From Aquatica leii (Eukaryota > Arthropoda > Insecta > Coleoptera > Lampyridae): a stretch of 64,000 nucleotides of DNA. The stretch spans positions 21,899,533 through 21,963,532 of the forward strand of contig CM069439.1 of the NCBI GenBank assembly GCA_035610365.1, read 5' to 3'. Positions 12,973 through 22,664 of this stretch are shown in pieces; the first letter of the stretch is position 1; each line of letters starts with the position of its first letter. The notes beneath the pieces are model-generated. The model ran no database searches, was not told where the DNA came from, and saw nothing but the letters and a program-made list of their open reading frames with translations. A program made the position numbers and the translations under genes.

Positions 12973-13660
12973 CATCAGGACCCGCCATGAGTTTTCCGCG
13001 TTTACCCGTTGTTAATATATTTATGAAAGATTTTGAGACAAAAGATTTAGCCACATTTTATCTAAAACCCAAGTGCTTGTACAAATACATTGATGAAATC
13101 TTTGTTATTTGGCAACATGGTCCTCTTACGCTCAATGAGATTTCTGTCATTTAAACACAGTACATTAAAAGATTTGTTTTACTACGGAATTACAAAAGAA
13201 CTCTTCATTTTTGAACGTTTTAGTTAATCGAAATAAAGATAGTCATTATCACATTCAGTTTATCGAAAACCTACCCATACAAAAAGATATTTAAATAGAT
13301 TGTCTCATTATTACCCTTCTCAGAAATTATCAGTATTAAATGTTTTAGTCTACAGAGCTGTTCTCTTAAATCAACCTTAAAATCTCCAAAAAATGTTAAA
13401 TTATCTAACCAAAGTGTTAGTTGCAAACAATTACAATAGAAAAAGTATTAAACAAACAGCAGAATCTATGTCTCAACCAGTGTTTATCGCTTATCTAGTC
13501 TATGTCAAAGATACCACGGACCGTACAAGAAAAATGTTATCTAGACACAACATTGTTACTCTGTTTTCTGCTTTTCCCAAATTGGGTCAACTTTTAAATT
13601 TGGTGAAGGACGTTATTCCTTTTTCATCTGACGGCGTTTATAGCATTCCTTGCTTTTAAG
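12973..13660 (+). pseudogene. PLE fragment: RT C-terminus to start of GIY-YIG domain
   Basis: The translation begins with a PLE-type block (LPVVNIFMKDFE, then YIDEIFVIWQHG, where YVDD would stand). It continues through broken frames into VYVKDTTDRTRKMLSRHN, KLGQLLNLVKDVIP and DGVYSIPC. The last is the typical start of the PLE-linked GIY-YIG endonuclease. The catalytic block reads YIDE. N-terminal parts and terminal repeats are absent, so this is a separate truncated insertion. The unit described at 14,001 starts about 340 bases downstream. Confidence 0.75.
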
Positions 13661-14000
13661 GTCGTGCGAATTAAAAAACAAACACTTTTTTCTAATTTTG
13701 AATAACAATTTATTAACATATTTTTAATAAACAAAGGACATACTATATCGTCAAATTTTTAGGTAATAAATGTTTTGAATAAAAATGCCGAAATTATATT
13801 TGCAAAATTATTTAAAAAGTATTTGTTACGTCTAAATTTTAACTATTAATGTAATTTATTGAAATGCGTGTTCTGATAGTCACATTATTTTTGTATGTAG
13901 GTTGTATAAACCTGACTTATCAGACCCGGAGTAATGTTTGGTTATAAGAATATGCATCGTTTGTTACTATAATTTATAAACAATTTTTCTTATATAATAA

Positions 14001-14075
14001 CACGGGTCTGCAGAAAAATATTTTTTATCGAGCCCTGACACTATTCCGGGTGATTCTTATGTAAAATGACGTCCT
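14001..14075 (+). repeat. Left terminal inverted repeat of the 14.0-16.3 kb unit
   Basis: Pairs with 16,212-16,279. The match is imperfect in the middle, but the outer GGTCTGCA block and the inner GATTCTTATGTAAAATGAC block are conserved. Confidence 0.65.
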
Positions 14076-14302
14076 GATTCCAAATATGTCTTTCGTTTTC
14101 TTGCATCACCCACCATTTTCGAGGGAGCCCCAAATCTCTAATTTTACCACTTTTCGATAAATTAATTATAATTTATTTATCGAACGATAATAATAATTAT
14201 AATAATTATTATAATAATAAATATATGGACATGAATTTAATTTAAATAGGAAAAAAAAACTATTTTAGCTATAAACAGTAATAAATAAAAAGATATTCAT
14301 TG

Positions 14303-15734
14303 TTACTTGGTGCTTGCTTTCCTTTTATACCCTGAGGTACAGCTCTCTCGTTTCAAAAACCAGCAGTACTCCGCCAACATGCTTGCATTCCACTTCCCTG
14401 AAAATCACTTCTCCAGCTTAGCGATGTCTTGATGGAACCGTTCCCCTTGTTCATCCGAGACTGCTCCTAAATTTTCAGGGAAAAAGTCCAGATGCGAGTG
14501 AAGGAAGTGAACTTTAAGAGACATGTTACATCCTATGTCCTTGTACGCTAAAAGCAGTTCCTCGACGTGAGCGACATAATCTTCACTTTTGTGGTTACCC
14601 AGGAAGTTCTTACAAACGTTTTGAAATGTAAGTCAAGCTCGTTTTTCTTTTCGATTTAGGTCGAATCTTGTCTAATCTGGAGACCAACAAAAACGCCTTC
14701 TTTCATTTTAGTTTCGCTAAGACGAGGAAGTTTAGTTTTCAAAAATTGAAATGCGCCACCTGTCTTGTCCACTGCTTTCACAAACTGCTTGATCAATCCA
14801 AGTTTGATGTGTAAAGCTGGTAAGTAAATATTTTCCTTCAGAACCAAAGGATTGTGGGCGACATTTTTCTGACCAGGAATAATATTTTCTCGCAGAGGCC
14901 AGTCCCGTACGATGTAATGTTTATCTCGGGCTCAGCCATGCCAATTACAAAAAAAGCAACAATATTTTGTGAATCCTGATTGCAGGCCCGTGAGTAGAAC
15001 AACAACTTTTAAGTCAGCGCAAAGTTTCCACTTATAATCATGATAACTAATTTTATCAAGGATTCCGAAGATGTTTTCGTACGTTTCCTTCATATCAACA
15101 GAGTATGCAACTGGAACTGATGGAAAGTCATTCCCATTTGCCAACAGGACAACTTTTAAGCTTGTTTTTGATGAGTCTATAAACAGTCTCCATTTGTCTG
15201 GGTCACATGGCATCTGTAGCTCTGTCATCAATAAGTTTGCATTAAGGCAGAACACTAAACCTTTATCTTCTGAGAAAAGACATTTCAGGGTTGCTTGTCT
15301 GGTCCTGTAAGAAGATATTTTTACTCCCTTTTCAAAGAGATTCCACTGTTGAAGTCGCGATCCTAGGAGCTGAGATTTAGTCTTGGGTAACTGCAAATCC
15401 ATGACAAGATCATTTAATTCTGATTGAGTGAGAATGTGAGGTTTCCGAGAAACTAAATCTGCGGAATACTCTTCATCATCATTGAACGTACCTATCATTC
15501 GATGCCCCAGGTTGTGGCTCGGGTACCTTTGAGCCATTTGGTAAAACTACTGTAACAAGTCGTACAGCAAACTGATGGAGCCCAAGTCTTGTCCTGGTCG
15601 CCAACTTGACAATCAAAGTACAATTTATAAGCTGTTTTAACAAGCGGAGAAAGGGGTTTTCGTTGCGCTTTTAAAGTTAATTCCCCGCAGACATAGCAGA
15701 AGCTATCGGGATGATTTTTACACTCGCGTGGCAT
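14303..15734 (-). pseudogene. Uncharacterised repeated protein family with cysteine-rich N-terminus
   Basis: The frame opens MPRECKNHPDSFCYVCGEL, giving CxxC-type pairs followed by VGDQDKTWAPSVCCTTCYSSF, which looks like a zinc-binding module. The next frame (14,932-15,537) contains LTQSELNDLVMDL, GSRLQQWNLF, WRLFIDSSKTSLKVVLL and GFTKYCCFFCNWHG. C-terminal parts read LPALHIKLGLIKQFVKA, FHQDIAKLEK and AEYCWFLKRE, ending at TAA 14,303-14,305. I recall near-identical hypothetical proteins repeated in insect and cnidarian genomes, with no assigned function. The central part between the cysteine module and the LTQSELNDL block is shortened compared with what I remember. Frameshifts and stops make this copy dead. 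Function is unknown to me. Confidence 0.65.
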
Positions 15735-16211
15735 AATTAAACAGTAATTCAACGCCCGACATTAACCACAAATCACACTTAGTCACTTGAAAAAATCCGG
15801 AGTGAAAGTAGTTTTACTGTTTTACACAAATGAACAAAAATGAACACAAAATCCAGCACGTTTAAAACGTCGACAAGTTAACTCTGCAACAGCTATAGAT
15901 GTACTGATCGAAGCAGTTAAGCAAACAATGTAATATACTATAATGAGAAGAGTAATGCAAGTTCAAGCCTGTCGAAAATTCCTGTTCAAACCCGCATGTG
16001 GTATTGAGATCGCCAGCGTCGTGCAGTAAATCTTCCTAACTGTTTATTGATATTTTTTACTGTTCTTATATATTTGTATTTTATTGTTGTTTCTATATAC
16101 ATTTTATAGCAAAACTTTTGCCATATACTTTGGTATAAATTTTATTACTTGCTTTGGGATGTTTAACGGCTATAAGTTAAAATTCTAAAAAAAATGCAAA
16201 AAATAAAATAA

Positions 16212-16279
16212 AAATGAGGTCATTTTACATAAGAATCGTCAAGAATGGTATCAAGGCCGATTTTCATGCAGACCAGTGT
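16212..16279 (-). repeat. Right terminal inverted repeat of the 14.0-16.3 kb unit
   Basis: Its reverse complement begins CACTGGTCTGCATGAAAAT and includes GATTCTTATGTAAAATGAC, matching the left repeat at 14,001-14,075. Confidence 0.65.
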
Positions 16280-16386
16280 AATTAATAAGTAACAACAATA
16301 CTTGTTTTTTGTTATAATATAAATGTTTATTTTTTCAATTTCTTAATTTGAATGTTGGTCCGATTTATGTAAAAGTAGGTATTGTA

Positions 16387-16750
16387 CCGGATATGCATCC
16401 TAGAGTTAAGCGGATTAAGAAATACCTCACTTATTAATGATCTGTTGTCAATGAAAGTGCGGTAATGCTCATTTTAAAGACATTTAATAGTATTGATCGT
16501 ATTGACATCTATAAATATACTTTGAGGTTATGGCTTTTTGTTTGTCGTATAAATACAAAAAGGTGATTACCGTTATTAAATTGTATATGTGTTTCTTAAA
16601 ATCATACGAGGAGACTTAAATATTACTCTGAAACAAGCGTTTTATGAAACCACAACTGCTTTTATGTTTTTGTGCAAATTAATAAACAATTCTACCGGAT
16701 ATGCATCTTAGGATTAAGCGGATTAATAAATACCTCACTTATTAATGAGA
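16387..16750 (+). repeat. Direct duplication of a 55-base block at the 5' side of a Tc1 element
   Basis: A block starting ACCGGATATGCATC and including TTAAGCGGATTAA and AATACCTCACTTATTAATGA occurs at about 16,387-16,440 and 16,694-16,748. A degraded inverted copy is visible at 18,335-18,370 (AAGTGAAGTATTTAACCGCTT). The repeats are about 307 bases apart. Confidence 0.7.
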
Positions 16751-18890
16751 TTCATAATTACCTTTTTTAAATATATTATCAGATTATGGCCTTTTGTCGT
16801 ATAAACATAAATGTTTCATTTACAAAATTGTAATATAAATTGGGAGTTCCTAGTGGTAACATCAATGTTTATGTGATTATAATATTTTGTGAATATGCCT
16901 CGAAGATTAGGACAAATGGATTCTACCTTAGAATTAAGAGGAAGTATTGTTGAGATGGCACAAGCAGGAATGTCACCTCAAACAATACCACAACATGTTG
17001 ACTTGTCGGTAAGCATTTTTATAAAGCATATTTTTTACATTGCATTGCAACACAGTCAGCATGTATTAAGTATGATCACTAACAATACTATTTTATAAGA
17101 TATTGGAATCTATTAAATTGACGTCAAATTTTTAAATACATATATAATGTATAATGGCTTTTATTATAGTACTAATAATAAATGTAATCTAATACTAAGA
17201 ACTTAACACTGTAGATTAAACAAATCCGGCGATAGATTACGAAAGGTCAGGAAGTTGGTAATAGGCCACTTGTAAGCAACAGACCACCTAAGCCTAAAAT
17301 TACTTTTCGGCAAGAAGATGCGGACATACTCGGCTATACATTGCAAAATCATTTTAAAACTTTCCAAAAAATAAAAAAAACGCTGAATATTAATTGCTTT
17401 GTTTCTAACATTCAGAGACGTTTAAACGAATCAAATTTACATTGTAGAAAACCGGCAAGTAAACCTAACATTACACAGCGTCATGCTGCAGCACGTTTGC
17501 GCTTTTGTCGCCAATATTTAAATTTAGATTGGAGTACTGTTATCTTTACAGATGAAAAAGTATTTTCTAGTACTGATCAATGTCCAACTACAGTGTGGAA
17601 ACCACAAAACACTCGTTACAATATAGAACATGTTTTGTCCAATAGGCAAAGTGGTAGAGTGACAGCTGGAGTGTGGGGATGGATATCTCAAGCGGGTCCA
17701 GGAGAGTTAGTGCAAATGACACCACCTCGATTTACTTCAGAGCAATACCTGAATATTTTAGATAATATCTTGATACCTTCTGTAAGAAGAATATTTCCAC
17801 AAGATGAGCTGGAGCTGGATAATTCTCCTATTCATACAACACGAATTGTTAGGGATTGGATTGAAGATCAAAACGGAGTTGAAATAATTGAATGGCCAGC
17901 AAGATCACCAGATTTGAATTCAATTGAAAATATGTGGGGTGCAATGATCAAAAACTGGAATAACGATATTCAATTTAGAACACCTGAAAATATTATCCAA
18001 CATTCAGGATTAGTTTGCGAACGTTTTCGGAGATCTCAGTTGTGTAAAAATTTAGTAAACTCTATGCAGCCTAGATTAGAAGCATGCATACAAAATAATG
18101 GTTATTACACAAAGTATTAATTATTTCTATACAACTTTTGTATTGTTATTGTTTTTTATATGATAATATGTTTTTTTTTATTTAATTATATTATTAAAAT
18201 AAACTACAGCATGAACTGTAATTATAAACGTATGCTTATTTATTAACATTTTATTAACGCAAAAGTGAGTAATACCTAAATAATTATTATTAAAATAAAA
18301 ATAATATTAATGAATACGAAAATGTAATTATGATACTCATTTATAAGTGAAGTATTTAACCGCTTAAACAAAAAAAAACAATGTGACTATGTGAACAAAA
18401 ATTAAATAAATTACATTATATTGGCACAAATATTTATTCCTACACCGGAAAATTCTGTTTGATAGTATCATTTATATTTAAACGAAATTAAAGTATAAAA
18501 GTTTCACTTTATTTATAAATAATTTTGCACATACAGCGAAATATTAATAGCACCTATGTAAAACCGTTTTTATAAAATCAGTAATTAGATTATTATTTAC
18601 AATTTACCTTAATTTTATACATTCAAAATTTTGGTATCAATAAGTATATATCTAAAATTATAGATATAAATGTGTGTTTTTTTATTCGCATAAAATATAA
18701 ATACGGTCATAAAAGTAATACTATTTTTATATGGTTTAAGAAATACATGTAATATTTAGTAATGGTAATCTTTTTTTTATTTACAAGACAAAAGGACATA
18801 ACTTCAAGGTATATTTAAATACTGGTAATACTATTAGAATGTGACTAAAAATGCGGTAATGTTCATTTTAGGGACATTTCCAATGACTAT
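16453..18890 (+). mobile_element. Tc1/mariner element, D35E type, with long diverged TIRs
   Basis: The transposase gene at 16,895-18,120 sits between long inverted segments. The region from about 16,453 to 16,750 aligns by eye with the reverse complement of about 18,335-18,885 (shared GGTTATGGC / CCATAACC-type blocks, GATTACCGTTATTAAA and TTTCTTAAA). The arms are gapped and diverged, so exact ends and the target duplication could not be fixed. The second element of similar architecture is at 60,294-62,452. Confidence 0.6.
16895..18120 (+). CDS. Tc1/mariner transposase with probable intron
   Basis: Exon 1 (ATG 16,895 to 17,008) encodes MPRRLGQMDSTLELRG and a helix-turn-helix start ending HVDLS. 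A GTAAGC donor follows at 17,009 and an acceptor AG at 17,213-17,214 restores the frame. Exon 2 then runs to TAA 18,118-18,120, giving about 339 codons, the usual Tc1 length. The catalytic residues are D (GAT 17,551, in FTDEKVF), D (GAT 17,818, in LELDNSPIH) and E (GAA 17,926, in SPDLNSIENMW), spaced D-88-D-35-E. One TAG at 17,233-17,235 stands where a tryptophan is usual; an alternative AG exactly there would splice it out with the loss of seven residues. Otherwise the frame is open, so this is the best preserved transposase in the window. Confidence 0.85.
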
Positions 18891-21065
18891 TTTGACTTTT
18901 ACAATACGTGGTAGCTTTATTTTCCCGCAATTTTAAAACCCCTTGTATTGGTAAAACTAAAGTAAACGTAAAAAATCAGCAGCCACAGAACACATGCTAG
19001 AAACAAATTTTATTTGGTTGTAATGCAATGTTATATAACGTTTTTTGTCGAAAAAATGTGTTGATTCATTTAAATTACTTTTTAGAAATAAAATATCTAA
19101 AAACGATGTTTATAATTTAACCAAATTCTAGCGACGTACTGTTCGAGTTTATTTAGCTACTATACATAAAACAATTAAAGAAAAAAACATAAGATACAAT
19201 TAAATCATTTTTAAGTATTGGCACAAAAACAATGCAAATAATTTTACATAAACGTTTTAATGCACTAAAACTATGCAGTTCTTAAATCCAACGCAAAAAA
19301 AATCCTAAAACACGGTCCTGGCAAGTAACACAAAAAACGGTTAAAAATTTAATTTAAAGGTTTATTTTACAGCGTTGTTACTGATGTCATTTATTTGTAC
19401 CTGTCTGCAAACGAATGTTTTGTGGGTTTTACTTAATAAGTAGCAACCGTAACTTTAGAAAACTAAAGAATTTACTAGAACTCATCGATAAATGTTCTGT
19501 AAGAACGTATTACTTAAGTTAATTAATAAATACATACGGCAAACTTTTTTTGCGATTTATGTAAATTAAACAAAAAAAATTTTACATTATGGACTATTTA
19601 ACGGTAATCGACTTTTGTCTAATTTTTTTTAAATTTGTGATTAATGCTTCAATGATAATCTAATATCTAATAATAAAACTTAAACAATTATTTACGACTA
19701 TTGCACAAAATCTCTTTAATACTTATGTATTTTAGCGATTTATAATATACATTACTCTAATTGTAGTGATTAAAGTGGCTAAATACAATCTCATAGTTAG
19801 ATATGTACTACTCATTATTGCATTGCATATGCACACAATGTAAATTTGGCTCGTGTTGCCAACTTTATCGTTGTGTAATGAATAGCTACCTAATATGCTC
19901 GTTATTATTCCACATACTATACTTATCCTTTTTTTTAATTGTTACGTTTTGCATTAATTATTTTTTTTTTGTTAAACACACTTTTCACATTTTTTGCATA
20001 TTTTAACTAATAAGTAATTTTAAATTAATACAATTGGTTTTATTTTCATTACATTTAATTTTTCAAAAAAAAATTGTTTGAAAACAGTAAACGAAAAATT
20101 GTATACAAGAAAAATAAACTATAATAATGATTGCCAACATTATAGTTTGGTAAAGAAAAATACATTTTGCAATTACAATTAAGTAATTACGATAACTAAC
20201 AACTAAAACTAAATTCAAACAGTACGTAAAGTATGTAAAAAAATAAATGACAAAAGCAATAATCTAAATTGTAGAAACCTTTGTTGCAATCAATTGTACT
20301 ATATTATAAGAGACACTACAAGAATACAAATTATGTAATAATTTAGAATTGTCAAATCACTATACAACGGCTACTCTATAAAGTTTGAGTTTAGTAAAAG
20401 AGAATGTAATAAATTACTATTGAATAGTAAAACAGAAGATGAATGTACATACTTTATCTACATTGTTTTCGTTTTTCAGATTTTGAATTTAAAACAAACA
20501 CAAGACTTGCAATAAATTTAAGATTTGAAATAAATTCAATAACTACAAAATTTTATCAGTATTAGATGTATTTTTCTAAATTATTAAAAATAGATTATTA
20601 GATAAAACTATAAATTTCGTAACTGACAAATAACGTTCAACAACTAATAAAATAAAGTAAAAAGAATCGTAAGTATAGGTACTAGTAAATAAATAAAAAA
20701 CAAACATTTTTTGTTTACTTACTCAAGTTCTATTGATTTAACAATAACGTCAAATATACGCTAAAAATATTAGAATAAATACTTAACTAAACGTGGCAAT
20801 TAAGAATTAATAAAAAATGCTCCACCAATAAAGTAAATAAATATTTGTTGAAACGTAATAAATAAAGTATTTTTACATTAAAAGGATTAAAAGAATGATA
20901 ATGTTGAAATTTATGAAAAAAAAATATATTGTATTTTTAGGATATAACAGATTAGCATTTTATTACTAACAGTAAAAAGTAGAATAAAATATCGGTAAAA
21001 TGAGTAAAATTTAATTTAAACTTTTATTCATTTTCTTTTTAAACAGTTTTTTTTTAATTTTCAAT
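18890..21065. other. AT-rich stretch without recognisable genes
   Basis: No conserved motif found. Frames such as 19,803-20,006 are short, phenylalanine- and leucine-rich, and look like chance. Confidence 0.6.
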
Positions 21066-21069
21066 CAAA

Positions 21070-21800
21070 ATTACTATCGATACACTTTTGCGATTTTATT
21101 GGAAGCTCATTTATTCCCCTGCTGTAGAAACCCTGAGTTGATAAACTCTTAGAAGGCAACTTTGACAGCCTCGACAGAATTAAATTTTAAGCTTATCAAG
21201 AAGTTATATGGTAGATGACGGAGAGCTTTGAATTACAACTGCTCTAGCTTAGCCAAGGTGGCTTGTGTGGTCAGTCGTTGTCGTGCAACTGTAGCGGAAT
21301 GTCTCAATTACCCATCTTGGCTGCTTAATCGCCAATTGCCTTATCATTTTATCTACTTGTTGACAGTAGACATCGGATGTAATCAATTTGCTGGGTTGTA
21401 TAAAGCTTTGATGTATGACACCTAAGATGAACTACCAAACACCCACCATAAGTTTGATTTTATGAATTTTTGTACAAAGTTTAGTTGTTTATTGTGATAC
21501 AACTACTAAAATAAACGTTTGGTGTTATTGTAAAGAATCCATTTCTCATCACAGGTAACAATCTAATTCAAAAATAAATTGTACCGACATAACAAAGAAA
21601 TACATGTTTTGATACGTCGTTCTTTTTGTAAATTCCTCATGCAATACTTACTTGTCCAGTGTTTTCACCATGCCAATTTCAGCCCAATGAGTCAATATTG
21701 TTGTCTTGGTTACACCAAACATTAACTATACAATTTGACCGAGATTTGCTTCTATTGCTGCTTTTAGGTGGTCGTTATCAATCTCAGGTTATCAACGTGA
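21070..21800 (-). pseudogene. mariner transposase remnant
   Basis: On the minus strand the order follows a mariner transposase: DHLKAAIEANLGQIV and GVTKTTILTHWAEIG (second helix-turn-helix), KTLDK, then GVIHQSFIQPSK with CQQVDKMIRQLA, LHDND, then LKFNSVEAVKVAF and GFYSRGINELPIK with KCIDSN at the end. The wording is close to the irritans/SETMAR-type group. Pieces alternate between frames with stops, so it is dead. The first helix-turn-helix and the terminal repeats were not seen. Confidence 0.65.
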
Positions 21801-22099
21801 CTGATCGAACTGGTTAAAAACTAGCGTAAATGGCAATTCTGCTTTTGGGATGAATTCAGAAGCAAAAACTTATTATCGGTATAAGCAATCATATGTAGTT
21901 ACCAACAGCTTATATCATAAGGTAGATGAGTGACGACAGGATTCTCTTGTCCTTGACAGACATACCAGAATTGATCAACGGCATAAAATGTTGAATGCAA
22001 CGGAAAACGGAAGAATATTTCTGGTATCAGTCATAATGGTCAGTACAAAATATTCCGGAGTTTCTATTATCTCAACGGATTGGAGAAACATTACAGACA

Positions 22100-22265
22100 A
22101 GGCACGATACATTCGGAGTACATAAAAAAGTCAAAGAAATCACACGTGTCAGCAAGAAGAAGCAATGTGGGCTACTATTAGATAATAATGAAAATATTAT
22201 ATTTCAATCTAAACTAAAAATAAAACGGTGGGAAAAATTAATTAGTGAAACAATGTTATATATAA
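22100..22265 (+). pseudogene. LINE ORF2 scrap, region between endonuclease and RT
   Basis: The continuous frame GVHKKVKEITRVSKKKQ, LLLDNNENIIF and KIKRWEKLISE matches the linker upstream of the reverse transcriptase in many insect APE-type LINEs (helix, short turn, then a W-E motif). It is too short to assign to a clade. Confidence 0.4.
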
Positions 22266-22664
22266 AACGGGTAAAAAACCCAATGAATTACTGAAATCCA
22301 CATTTGTAATGTTACCAAAACGGAACGCTAAAGAATTACAGATCTATAAGACTCATGAGTCACACCCTTAGGAGATGTTACCTAAAGAAGAAGAACTTGA
22401 GAATCTGAACTCGGAAATCTGTCATCTTACTAGAACCTTATTAAATAATATATATGAAGCGAAATGTTTCTACTTCCGATTCCAATCTAAAATTGGGATT
22501 TTCACCTTACATCCTAAGAACACGGATCAAATAGAAAAACTGTTTCGTAAGAACGGTATTAACCTCAACAAGTAGAATCTCTCATTATTTTTCTTTTCCC
22601 AAAGATAATTTTCCTACACTTTCATTTTAAGTTGTGTATAAAATTTCTTGTTTATGTGGTTTAA

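Larger units (their letters stand above)
14001..16279. mobile_element. TIR-bounded unit carrying an undescribed protein family
   Basis: The segment is bounded by inverted repeats of about 70 bases. The left starts CACGGGTCTGCAG and the reverse complement of the right starts CACTGGTCTGCAT; both share ATTCTTATGTAAAATGAC further in. Each end is flanked by TAA (13,998-14,000 and 16,280-16,282), compatible with a 3-bp target duplication, though TAA is common here. The only recognisable gene inside is the minus-strand pseudogene at 14,303-15,734, and no known transposase domain was recognised. It could be a non-autonomous transposon that captured a gene, or an autonomous element whose enzyme belongs to that family. 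Confidence 0.6.

Noticed and set aside
14160-14225. Palindromic run of AAT/ATT units
   Set aside because: Simple AT-rich low-complexity sequence; inverted symmetry is expected by chance.
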